Below, piece by piece: positions 20,847 to 29,167 of a stretch of 29,167 nucleotides of DNA. Every line of letters starts with the position of its first letter. Position 1 is the stretch's first letter. Made by a program: the position numbers and the translations under genes. This DNA comes from Auxenochlorella pyrenoidosa (lineage: Eukaryota > Chlorophyta > Trebouxiophyceae > Chlorellales > Chlorellaceae): contig KQ481997.1 of the NCBI GenBank assembly GCA_001430745.1, forward strand, positions 1,324,747 through 1,353,913. The letters are read 5' to 3'. The notes under the pieces are model-generated. The model was not told the origin of the DNA and did not search any database. It worked only from the letters and a program-made list of their open reading frames with translations.

Positions 20847-21254
20847 CGTGGCTGCAGGGTCTCCCCCTGGTACTGCTGCTGCCGCTGCTGCTGCTCCTGC
20901 TGCCGCTGCTGCAGGGTCTCCCCCTGGTACTGCTGCTGCCGCTGCTGCCGCAGCTGTCGCAGCTGCTGCAGGGTCGGTCAAGTCGTCCTGCTGCAGGCCG
21001 CGGCTGCCGCTGCGGAACCGCCCCCGCCGGCCGCGTGCCGCTGCCCCGACCTCAGGACTGCAGCAAATAATCAGGAGGACGAACAAGATCGCAAGGAAAT
21101 CCTAATGGCGAGGGCATCCCCACCAGCACCCACTGGCCGCACCCACCGCAGCCAAGGCAGGGTTGCCTGCGGCGGCACCGCACCTGGGTGCCCGTGCGCC
21201 GCAGGCAAGCAGCAGCACCAGAAGCATCAGGGCCGCACAGCGCTGCGGCCCCAT
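19053..21254 (-). CDS. Secreted wall-type glycoprotein with four eight-Cys modules and Ser-Pro-rich spacer
   Basis: Minus-strand exons, 5' to 3': 21254-21147, 21050-20610, 20437-20141, 19974-19825, 19700-19053, about 547 residues. The ATG has A at -3 and G at +4 and opens a signal peptide (AALMLLVLLLACGARA). Exon 2 has poly-Ala with two VPGGDP copies, then the first Cys module. The modules run A-B-A-B, each with eight Cys and the core CNNPANPQC; type A continues GKCETCQADG, type B DSQCEACGPGG. The last exon encodes an extensin-like PSPPPP spacer and a 130-residue beta-rich domain that I do not recognise (contains FVILTWSASPVWEDD). This suits a hydroxyproline-rich wall or matrix protein. The exon 1/2 splice is uncertain: a TGCAG acceptor at 21058 fits another phase, with a donor at 21129. 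Exons 2-5 are phase 0 throughout. Confidence 0.75.
20809..20845 (+). repeat. (GCT)12 trinucleotide run encoding poly-Ala on the minus strand
   Basis: An uninterrupted GCT/CTG run of 37 nt inside the coding sequence of the wall-type protein. Read on the minus strand in the gene's frame it codes for a run of alanine. It is prone to expansion and contraction, which would change the length of the poly-Ala region without a frame shift. Confidence 0.85.
20851..20947 (-). repeat. Tandem duplication, 57-nt period, in the poly-Ala region
   Basis: Two identical 40-nt blocks at 20851-20890 and 20908-20947 are offset by 57 nt (19 codons). Each encodes VPGGDPAA after poly-Ala on the minus strand. The identity at the nucleotide level suggests a recent duplication or active repeat exchange in frame. 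Confidence 0.85.
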
Positions 21255-22694
21255 GCTCCCAGGGTTGCGGCTAAAGAGCGCAGAGGCAGTCGAGGGTCTG
21301 CAGGTCGAACGACGGGCAGATGTGTAAGGGCGGCAGGGCGCTGTCCGGATTCTGGGTGCTTGCACGATAGGCGCTGAGCGGCACTCGAAAGAGCCGAAAG
21401 CCGGAAGGACGCACCCTTGCAGACTGTTGTTCTTCGGGAGGACGGGTAGCAGGGGTGTGTATGAGGGCCGGACTCACGGATATGGATTCAGAAGCAATCA
21501 TGAGCGTGCGAGCGTGTGAACCGACTGTGACGCTTCGCAGGACTGTCCCTGCTGTGCCCCTGCTGGGCCCTGTTCTCGCGAGTGCGTGCCCTTTCTTTCG
21601 ACTTCAAAGCAAATTCAGCCCCTGAGTTGGAAATTGAAACCTTGTAGCATAGAACATTGGGCAGAACGGAGCTGTACCCGACAATTTCGAACCGGTCGGG
21701 TGTTTTGGGTGTGTGCACCCGGCCGGAGCCCCAGACCCATGGTCAAGCTCGGGAGGTCAGATAAAGACATGGAACAAGCCTTCAGTCGACCGTGCGCCGG
21801 TGGCATCAGCAGCCGCTGCAGCGCCGCCCTGCCGCCCTGCCCTGCCGCCGTGCCGAGCTGCTGCCGAAATTGAGTGTTGGCAATCCTGCTGTCTGTGTGA
21901 AGGGCAGGCGCTGCCTGCCAGAACTATCGTCGGACTGAATGTATTGGCAATTTCACTCACGAGGTGTTGCTGAAGCAAGATGTGCGGTTGCGGACAACTG
22001 GGGGCATGCGGTGATGCCTGGGCTGCAGCAATGCGGCACCAGTGTGGCACTGCTCGAGTCTGAATCTACGATTCTGGGAGGACTGCTAGCACGACCTGCA
22101 GTTAGTGAAACTGATGACGATGTTGGTGACTAAGCACTGCTATGGCATGAGCACTGCACCGACCACAACTGGGCCTTACAGGGGCATGTTCCTAACGCCG
22201 CGCGGTGTGAAGGGCAAGCCTGCATGCCTGCCAAACCGCAGGCAATCTCCTGAGCAAAGTTGTGGGGCATAAACTTGCCCAAGTATGCGCTCTCGCACAG
22301 TAGCACACTTGACATGGATGCAGAACTACCGCCGCTTTGACAGGCAGCCTGCCGGGGAAGCTGGCCGCACAGCGGGGAGGAAAGCATCAAATTTGAGGAG
22401 AGGAGAGGAACCTTTAAAGGTTCCTCTCCTCTCCTCCTCTTCCACTGGCAACCTGTAATTGCATTTCTTCAGGAGATACCCTGCAGCCGTCAGCCAGGTT
22501 TGTGGGGGTCACCTGGCTCTGGACACACCTCCGCCGTCCAGACGACCCTGGCTGGTACGCCCCCAGCATCTCATCTTTGTGCATTGATCGCCACAAGCTG
22601 GCCTGCTGGCGATGGCACACCCTGCTCCAGTGCCCGCCGCCCTCCCGGCCCCTTCCCTGCAGCTGCCTCCTGCCGCCCTTGTCTTGTGCAGCAC
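21255..22694. other. Divergent intergenic region (promoters of wall protein and second LEA-like gene)
   Basis: About 1.4 kb between two divergent start codons. The stretch 21480-22330 is markedly AT-richer than the exons. Small frames at 21939-22133 (plus, 64 codons) and 22130-22390 (minus, 86 codons) lack any family feature and I do not call them. A TGTAA lies at 22454-22458 with no plus-strand gene upstream to use it. A CAG acceptor-like site lies just before the ATG at 22695 and a GT donor-like site at 22500, so a 5' UTR intron is possible for the right-hand gene. A perfect palindrome is listed separately. Confidence 0.6.
22395..22436. repeat. 42-bp perfect palindrome with no spacer
   Basis: Arms of 21 nt at 22395-22415 and 22416-22436 are exact reverse complements, centred on CCTTTAAAGG. 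The left arm is purine-rich (GAGGAGAGGAGAGGAA) and the right arm is its pyrimidine complement. It lies about 260 nt upstream of the ATG of the second LEA-like gene. It could extrude as a cruciform, be a dimer-binding site, or form a hairpin if transcribed. No mobile-element features flank it. Confidence 0.9.
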
Positions 22695-25600
22695 ATGTCC
22701 ATCGGACGATCTGGAGAGCAGGGAGTTGGCCAGGTGCTGTCCCGGCTGGCAGAGGAGGGGGAGCCCGTGGCCCAAGGGCTGGGGGAGGCGGGCGGCGCGG
22801 CCATGCAGGTCGACGGCGGCGGTGGCAACGGGCCCAGGCAAGTGGTGCTCCCTGCTGCTGAGTTGTGCTGGCACACCCCGGGTCACTAGCAGGGCCTGCT
22901 GGTGCCGCACCCTGCCAGTGATGGGCGCACCCAGGACAAGCAGCTGCCCGCCTGCCCTGGCATTTTCTGCTTTGCATGTGCCTCTCATAACGGTGTCATG
23001 CCCAGTATGCCTGTGCCAGGTCGGGCGAGAAGCGGGGCCTGCCGGAGGGCGGTGGCGGAACAGCCGCCGCGGCCGCCGGCAGCGCCCGCCCTGCCAAGCG
23101 CAGCCATGGCGAGGACGCCAAGGTCCCTGTGCAGGTTGGAGTATGCCCAGCACTGTGGCATGCTGGCTTGCAGCCGGCGCAGGGTGGCTTTGCATGCTGG
23201 GGGTGTGGAGCTCCCGGCGCAGGCCCCCAGCTAGGCCTGCACGAGAAATCCCGCCTGCTGCCCAAACTTTCCATTGCCTGCATGGCTTTGCCCCCTACAC
23301 CCGCACACAGGAGGAGGCACAGATGGGCGCAGCCATGTCCCAGGGCGCGATGACCGGCGTCCTGCCACCGGTGCGCCCGGCTGCTACTGCTGGCGGCCAT
23401 GCCAGCGGCGATGCTGCTGCGGCAGCCGCCACACTAAAGCCTGCCTTGCCTGCACTGCATCACTTGTTAATCGGCCTACTGCTGCCTGTGGCACTGCAGG
23501 ATGAGCCTGCAAAGGGCCAGGAAGCAAAGGAGGGCCCATCAGCAGTGCAGGGCGCACAGAAGATGGCAGAGGGAGCGGCCGAGGTGGCCACGGCGGCTGG
23601 CCAGGCAGCGGCAGCCACTGCCAAGGCCGCCGCTGATACCGCAGGTGCGGCACAGTTGGTCGTCAGCTCTCATTTGTCAGAGCGCCTATAACTGGCACTG
23701 CTCTACTTGCTGCTGCCTCGCAGACGGCTGGCAAGGTGCGATCCGCCTTCATGCCTCACGCTCCGGTAGTCTGTGTGCAAACACTTTTGGGCAGCAACCG
23801 GTCTCGCATCATGACGAGGAGTGGCGCCGTGTTTCCTGCCCGTTTCTTTCCATGGCAGGTGATGCTGCCTCCAAGGCAGCAATCATGGCTGCCAATGCCG
23901 TCAAGGGGGTGGCGCCAGGGGTCGCAGAGGGTGCTGCCACTGTAGCCCAGGTGGGGGCGGGGGGGGGGGGGGGGGGGGGCGAGCTGAAGTTGACCGGTTT
24001 GGTGTCTGGCATGCCACCGGCCCAGTTCTCACGTTCCGCAGTTTGCATCTTGTCGCCGTTCCCCGAGCTGCCCCGATGTGCAAAGGAACAAAGCGCACTT
24101 TGCACGCCTTTGCACAACCGCAGGGCGCTACCAAGCTGACTGGCGGCATTGCAGACGTGGCACGGGGCACCGTACAGGTGGAGGAAGGGACTGTCTATTT
24201 GGGCAGTGTCCTGCCCTTGTGAACAGTTCTTTCCAGCAGGGTGCCAAGCCCAATGGCAACGACAGCTTCAGGATGCCCGCATTGGCGGCAGCTCCAGCCC
24301 TTGGTTCTCCGTGGGTTTGATGCTCACTGCCCACCACACGCCGCCAACTGCTGCCTGGCAGGTGGCAGTTGGCACCAAGGATGCCACGGTGGATGCTGTG
24401 GGCACCACCGCAACCAAGGCAGGCGAGTAAAGCAGTCGATGCTGCAGGCATGGGAGATCCTGGAAGCTCTGAGGGCAAGAGTGCAGAGAAAGGAGGGGCA
24501 GCACACTGTTTGGAGGCATGTTTCATGGCCTCGACTGGAAGCGTGCCTCCCTGACAACCGCATACTGTGCTGCTGTCCAGGATGTGTCTAAACGGCCGTA
24601 CTCGCATCAGCTATCGTCTGCTGCAGGGGCCGCTGTTGGAGCTGTGGCCAACGCTGCCAACACGGCAGTGGAGGCTACGGGCGTGAAGGCGGCGGCAAAG
24701 GCTGCTGCTAGCACGGCGGCTCCGGCCCTCGCTTCTGCTGCCAGCACTGCAGGCAAGCGGATGGTCTTTTCTTGCTCGGGCATCCCTGTGCTGTTTCCTG
24801 TCGCATACAGCTGCGGGTGTGAGCCCTGCACACCTGTTGTGTCCAGTCTGTGGCCAACCTGCATCAGCCCCCTGTTCCTCGTCTACATGGCATTCTCCTG
24901 CAGTGAATGCTGCCGCCATCGCCGCCGAGGTCGCTGCGGTCAAGGCAGGGCAGGCTGCGGATGCCACAAAGGACGCCGCAGGTGGGTAGGCTGCAGGGGC
25001 CGGTACAAACACAGCAACCTGCCTGCTGTACTTGAAAGTGCATCCCGCATGCCTGTCTGCATAACTCCACGTCCGGTTGTCTCGCCTCCCCATGCATTGT
25101 CCTCCTCAACTCCCTGCCCCCTTTCCCTCCTGTTCACACTCCCCATGCAGCCCCGCTTGTGGACGCTGCCCAGGCCCAGGCTGCTGAGCTGGCGCAGGCA
25201 GCCAAGCAGACTGCTGCAGAGGCAGGCTCGGCGCTGGCAGCTGCTGCCGCCGACCAGGCCAGCGCACTGGGCAGCACAGTGCAGCAGAAGGCTGCCCAGG
25301 TGGCGGCGGCTGGGCAGGCCAAAACCAGTAAGGCTGCCGCCGCCGTCAAGGAGCAAGCTGCGGAGCTGGGCAGTGCTGCCAAAGACAAGGCAGACCGCGC
25401 GGCTCTGGCCGCCCAAGGTGTGGCCGCAGGGGCCGCCACTGCTGCCCAGGCCAAGGCTGCAGAGGCTGCTGCTGCCAAGGAGCAAGCGGTTGAGGCTGCT
25501 GCTGCCGCCAAGGGCAAAGCTGTGGAGGGGGCAGCGGCGACACTGACCCAGGCCAAGGTGTGCCCCATCTGCTGCTTGTGCCACATAGTTTCCCAAGGCT

Positions 25601-26298
25601 CTCGGTGGCACAGGCCCTGCCCATGTCATTGACCATCCCCAAGTTCCTGCGTGCTCTGCCCGCCTGCCAGCTTTGCTGAAGAGGCCTGCTCTCGACGCAG
25701 CACTGAGCAGGCGTCCATGCATTCCCTGGCCGCCACTCAGGGTGTGCAACCACCTGCTGAACACCTCTCCTCGTCCTGCAGGACGCCGGCGCTGCCGCCG
25801 CCGCTGCCGCAGGCACCAAGGCGTCGGACCTGGCAGCCAGCGCTGCAGACGCCGTCAAGCAGGCGGCTGCGGGTGCAGCAGTTGCTGCGGGGGATGCAGT
25901 GCAGGCTGCAGGGGCCAAGATCAAGGGAGCGGGTGCTGCCGGCCAGGCAGAGGGAGGGGAGCAGGCTGCAGAGGACGCCATGCAGGGGGCTGCACAGGTG
26001 GCAGCTGCCGAGGGCCTGCCGCAGGTGCAGCGAGCTGGCGCAGGCTGCAGCAGCACATGCAATGCTGAGATTCTGGGGTACGGGCCTGCGTCTTGTTGTT
26101 TTGCCATGCTGCACAGGAGCTTTGAGTTTGTTCATGATCTTGCAAGCCAGTGGCATTGATGAGCAGTGCAGGACGAAAGTGTTGACCTCTGATGTGAAAA
26201 GTGCAGCCAGGCCTGCTGCAAAATCGCCAGGCACAGTGAGCCCGGGCACAGCCGGGGAAGGAGCCATTGCTGCTGCAGCACTAGCGAGCTATAACTAG
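22695..26298 (+). CDS. Second Ala-rich LEA-like protein, eleven to twelve exons
   Basis: Exons as read: 22695-22837, 23020-23134, 23311-23370, 23500-23644, 23859-23950, 24124-24177, 24362-24422, 24627-24752, 24904-24981, 25151-25557, then from 25782. Phases agree throughout. Introns after 22837, 24422 and 24752 start with GC. Without the GC splice at 24422 the frame stops at once (GAG TAA), so it decides the gene length. The start MSIGRSGEQG precedes a Gly/Glu-rich part and PAKRSHG; the rest is Ala/Lys/Glu/Gln helix repeats (AAELAQAAKQTAAEAG), as in LEA_4 proteins. The 3' end is open: reading on from 25782 stops at 26159 (552 aa), but a GC-AG splice 26043 to 26207 gives an Ala-rich end at 26298 that suits the protein better. 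Likely role: stress protection of membranes or proteins. It resembles the gene at 16569-18606 in layout and composition. Confidence 0.65.
23959..23979 (+). repeat. Run of 21 G in an intron
   Basis: The homopolymer lies a few bases after the GT donor at 23951 in the second LEA-like gene. It is likely variable in length and hard to sequence exactly. Because it lies in an intron, length errors do not affect the reading frame. It may form a G-quadruplex near the donor. Confidence 0.85.
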
Positions 26299-26833
26299 GC
26301 ATCAAAGCCAGCATCTTGAGTGCATGTTTGCCTGGTTGGACAGCATGCCTTGGGACCGGGCCGCTACAAATATTTGGAAGTGGCTACATGGGATTCGCAG
26401 CGTGGGCAATGGTGGTGGACGTCTGCCGCCGCGCCACTGCACACCAGGCCTAGGCCCAGCGTGGCAAGCACCCACAACATGCGCGCCAGGCCGCACCGCA
26501 GCCTGCGAGCGGGGAAGCCAGGGAGGCAGGCAGCCCGGAGGGGCCATCATGCAGGCAGCACAGGCACCAGCTAACGGCGAGCGATTTCAGGCAGGCTCTT
26601 CAATAGTTTGGCTTCCAGCAGCGGGAGCGGAGAGAGCTGCAGCTGCGCCTACCTGCACACCGTCTCTCCTCGGTAGCCGCTGCACAGCAGGGGCCCAGCT
26701 CGTGGGTTCAAGTGAAGGCATGCAGATGGAAGATGGCTTGCTGCCAATTCACCACTGCAGCTCAAGCTGGAGGTCTGTCGCGACAGCAGTGCGCCGGGGT
26801 GGCACACACCAACTCTTCTGCCCAGCCCCCAGG
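26299..26833. other. Intergenic region, no supported gene
   Basis: About 530 nt after the second LEA-like gene. A plus-strand frame starting with ATG at 26324 runs to 26869 and contains a strong donor-like CCCCAGGTAAGT near 26838-26849, but its product shows no domain, repeat or composition bias that would support coding. It may be 3' UTR of the LEA-like gene or part of an unrecognised transcript. Confidence 0.4.
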
Positions 26834-27760
26834 TTACCCCAGGTAAGTGATCACCAGTTGCAGCAGTAGAGGCTGAGCTGGCGCCTGTGCTCCGCCCCCG
26901 CGCCCAGCGCCTCTGGCCCCACAGTAGGGCGGTACAGGATGTCCGGGAACCCTGGGCAAGGCAGGGGTGGGCAGAGGCAGCAGCGGGGAGCAGAAGCGAA
27001 TGGCATGCAGTGGGCTTCTGCGTCCAGGAGAGGAGGAGGCACTGGCTTGGCCTGACCGCTGCCCACCGGGCCTTGCACGGGCCACACCAGCAGAGCAGCA
27101 GGCCACCTCCCTCGTGGCCCCACCTGACACCTCCCGTGCCACAGGGCTGCGTGGCGAGGCGCTGCCAGAGCCAGCCACGTGGCCGACCTCCTCGCCAGCG
27201 CCGCCGCTGGGCTGCAAGCTGAGCTTGGAGCCGGGCGCCTCGTGCTCTGCCCGACAGCGCACCGTCGCTCTGGCATGCGGTTGACCAAGCGGCGCCTGCT
27301 GCGCTGCTCCTCCAGGGGCTATGCTGCTGGCCTCGGGGGTAAGCAGCCATGGCGCTGCTGTGCTGGTGGGCAGGGGTGTCTGTGAGGCTTCGGCTGCCAG
27401 CGGTGGCATCTGAGCCGGGGTGGGCGGGAGAGCTGCGGCGGTGGCATTAGCAGTGCCTTGCTGGTGCAGATCAGGGCTTCCTGACTGGGCCGCCGTCTGC
27501 AGTGGCAGCATGATAGGGGCTGCCAAGGTGCTCTGGGAGGGCTGGCGAGAGGTGTCGCTGCTGAGAGGCAATGGAGATCGCTTCTGCGGTCCTGAGGACT
27601 GCTGCCTGCCCTGACAGTCAGAAATGTCGAACGAAAGGTTGTCGGTCACCACTCGACAATGTGCTGGGCCTGTCGTGCTGTGCTCCGGGTTTGGCAGGAA
27701 GCCGCGTTGATCGGTGGTGCTGATCGCCACCGCAATCAGCCCAGACCAATTGCAGATCAT
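26834..27760 (-). CDS. Doubtful ORF, Ser/Pro/Ala/Gln-rich, 308 aa
   Basis: An intronless frame from an ATG at 27760 to a stop at 26834. The start region (MICNWSGLIAVAISTTDQRG) looks more ordinary than the rest, which is rich in Ser, Pro, Ala and Gln with stretches such as PLPTSTAAPW. No domain, signal peptide or membrane helix is visible. It would diverge from the fructose-bisphosphatase gene with only 95 nt between the two ATGs, so a shared promoter would be needed. In DNA this GC-rich, long open frames arise by chance, and every certain gene in this window has introns, so I rate it below even odds. It could also be 5' or promoter sequence of its neighbour. Confidence 0.3.
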   Translation of the reverse strand: MICNWSGLIAVAISTTDQRGFLPNPEHSTTGPAHCRVVTDNLSFDISDCQGRQQSSGPQKRSPLPLSSDTSRQPSQSTLAAPIMLPLQTAAQSGSPDLHQQGTANATAAALPPTPAQMPPLAAEASQTPLPTSTAAPWLLTPEASSIAPGGAAQQAPLGQPHARATVRCRAEHEAPGSKLSLQPSGGAGEEVGHVAGSGSASPRSPVAREVSGGATREVACCSAGVARARPGGQRSGQASASSSPGRRSPLHAIRFCSPLLPLPTPALPRVPGHPVPPYCGARGAGRGGGAQAPAQPLLLQLVITYLG

Positions 27761-27855
27761 CGGGCGCAAACCCAGCTCGGCCAGCTTTGGGTCAGCGCCA
27801 GTTGCCTTGGTAAGGCCTCCATCTCGCTCCCGCTAGCTAGCACAAGGTTTACACG
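27761..27855. promoter_or_regulatory. Short upstream region of the fructose-bisphosphatase gene
   Basis: The 95 nt before the fructose-bisphosphatase ATG should hold its 5' UTR. A GCTAGCTAGC stretch lies at about 27832-27841. No TATA box is evident. If the minus-strand ORF is real this is a bidirectional promoter; if not, the promoter extends leftwards. Confidence 0.35.
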
Positions 27856-28896
27856 ATGGCGACGAGCGCATCCGCCACCGAGGCAGTGGCTGCGGCAGAG
27901 GCAAGACCAGAACTGGCAGAGGGCACGCACTTGCAGCAAACCCACAGCCCTGGTGCTGCCTTTCGCGCAACCCTGCACTTGCCGATCGCCGATCGAGCAG
28001 CGCTGCCGTCCCGCACCTTGCAGCAAGCCAAGAGTGCTGCTGCTGCCGCCCGCCGCCCGGCCCCAGTGCCCTAGCTGCGACAGCTTCCTCCTTGCACCTC
28101 CCTGCTTTTCCACCCCGCAGACCGACCCCCTAACCCTCAGCGCCTGGATCCTGACCCAGCAGCACAAGTCGCCCGGCGCGCGCGGCCGCCTGACTGTGCT
28201 GCTCAATGCCATCGGCGTGGGCTGCAAGTTTGTGTCCTCCGCCGTGCGCCGGGTGAGCTTCTTTCATTGCCTGGGGATGGAGGGCAGCGGGTGCAGGGCG
28301 CAGCGCTGGGCAGCTGAATGTGCGCCGACAGGCGAGGAGATGTCTCTCACTGCCACATGGTGACTGGGATCAGCATCTCACAAAGCGTGGCACGACTGCC
28401 CAACATGAAGGAGCTGTTGGCAGCCAGCGCGCCCGCATGCGGCATGGGCTTGCAGGCATCGCACTTGGCAGATGTGCAGACCATCTGAATCCCCCATGTT
28501 GCCTCACCTGCAGGCCGGCCTGGCGGGCATGATGGGCATGGCGGGCAGCAGCAATGTGCAGGTGCGGACGTGCTGGTGGGAGGCAGCACATGTGGCAGTA
28601 ACGGGGCTGCACAGGGGCATGTCGCAACGGCAACTACGCACACACTCTCCTCCCATCCTTCCTAACACTGACCTTATCGCACGCTGCATGCCGCCTGCCT
28701 GCGGGACCTGCGCCACCTGCATGGCACGGCCAGTATAGCAGCCTTCCTCCACCCCTCCCTCTGGATTGCCACATGTCCTGGTCACATGTCCTGTGCTGTG
28801 CTGCCCCCGCAGGGCGAGGACCAGAAGAAGCTGGACCTGGTGGCCAACGAGGTGTTCAAGAACTCGCTGCGCCGCTCCGGGCAGTGCTGCATCCTG
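27856..28896 (+). CDS. FBP: Fructose-1,6-bisphosphatase, cytosolic type, N-terminal exons (continues past right edge)
   Basis: Hydrolyses fructose 1,6-bisphosphate to fructose 6-phosphate in gluconeogenesis and sucrose synthesis. Exons as read: 27856-27900 (ATG with A at -3, G at +4), 28121-28252, 28514-28561, 28813-28896, all phase 0. The product contains TDPLTLSAWILTQQ, GRLTVLLNAIGVGCKFVSSA, AGLAGMMGMAGSSNVQ and GEDQKKLDLVANEVF, which match the N-terminal helices and the QKKLD signature of the family. GCKFV, AGLA and CIL at the end resemble cytosolic plant enzymes more than plastid ones, and the leader before TDPLTL is only about 15 residues, too short for a transit peptide. Exon 1 may instead end at 27885 with a GT donor; 27900 uses a GC donor (GCAAGA), also in phase. 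The catalytic half, with the metal-binding DPLDGS motif, lies outside the window, so activity cannot be judged. Confidence 0.88.
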
Positions 28897-29167
28897 GTGA
28901 GGGCGGACATCCAGGGTGGCGACGGGTCAGCAGCGGGCTCGGGCCGCGGGCGCTGCTGCTCCACCCCCTCCTGCTGTCCCGCCCCCCGCAGCCGGCGGCG
29001 CTGCCTGCTGCTTGCCCGGCCTTGCTGTTTGCCACCCGTCTGCACGCGCATGTTGCTTCCTCACATAGTCGCGCATAGTCGCGCGATACGCGGCGGAACA
29101 GGAGGGCCCCACACGCACTGCCTGCCTGCACTGCACTCTTTTCGGCCCTTGCATCATGGCCTGCCTG
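28897..29167 (+). other. Fructose-bisphosphatase intron running to the right edge
   Basis: A GTGAGG donor at 28897 opens an intron. A CAG acceptor-like site near 28990 is followed by a frame of Ala, Leu and Pro that lacks the Ser-Glu-Glu stretch expected next in this enzyme, so it is not accepted as an exon. The next true exon is probably beyond 29167. Confidence 0.6.

Noticed and set aside
20809..20947. CRISPR-like or satellite array
   Set aside because: The repeats are trinucleotide and 57-nt coding repeats within an exon, with no spacers of even length and no Cas genes.
21675..21705. tRNA-like T-loop (GGTTCGAA on the minus strand)
   Set aside because: No matching stems, anticodon arm or acceptor stem could be built around it; only a 7-bp inverted repeat remains.
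22509..23195. Minus-strand frame of 228 codons over the start of the second LEA-like gene
   Set aside because: It overlaps sense exons with consistent phase; product has no recognisable feature.
28991..29078. Further fructose-bisphosphatase exon after the CAG near 28990
   Set aside because: The frame that follows lacks the Ser-Glu-Glu stretch expected at this point and is Ala/Leu/Pro-rich.

Overview
The window reads as nuclear DNA of a green alga, most likely a Chlorella-like trebouxiophyte. It is very GC-rich, genes are cut into many short exons by introns of roughly 70-330 nt with GT or GC donors and TGCAG-type acceptors, CA and G tracts sit inside introns, and the products are algal in style (hydroxyproline-type Ser-Pro-rich wall proteins, Ala-rich LEA-like proteins, a plant-type fructose-1,6-bisphosphatase). 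No rRNA, tRNA, CRISPR array or transposase was found. The species cannot be named from sequence alone.

Layout. (1) About 385-16061, plus strand: the 3' part of one giant gene. I could chain 44 exons in consistent phase (about 2,676 residues) except for one frame break in a proline-rich linker. It encodes a surface protein: Cys-rich PSI-like and saposin-like modules, an REJ-like region, a GAIN/GPS-like region, a Pro-rich stalk, a SEA-like alpha/beta domain, one transmembrane helix and a short basic tail. (2) 16569-18606, plus: a five-exon gene for a 511-residue Ala-rich LEA/apolipoprotein-like helical protein. (3) 21254-19053, minus: a secreted wall-type protein with a signal peptide, poly-Ala region, four eight-Cys modules in A-B-A-B order, an extensin-like Ser-Pro spacer and an unrecognised C-terminal beta-rich domain. 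(4) 22695-about 26298, plus: an eleven- or twelve-exon gene for a second Ala-rich LEA-like protein, apparently a diverged relative of (2). (5) 27760-26834, minus: a doubtful intronless Ser/Pro/Ala/Gln-rich ORF. (6) 27856 to beyond the right edge, plus: the first four exons of a cytosolic-type fructose-1,6-bisphosphatase.

The genes form no operon and share no single pathway. The themes are cell surface and wall (1, 3), stress or membrane protection (2, 4) and sugar metabolism (6). The most interesting points are the REJ-GAIN surface receptor that ends in a single membrane span instead of a channel, the frequent GC-AG introns, the exon-phase logic of the A-B module duplication in gene 3, and a 42-bp perfect palindrome upstream of gene 4. 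All splice models are read by eye from phase, consensus and protein continuity; no transcript evidence was available.
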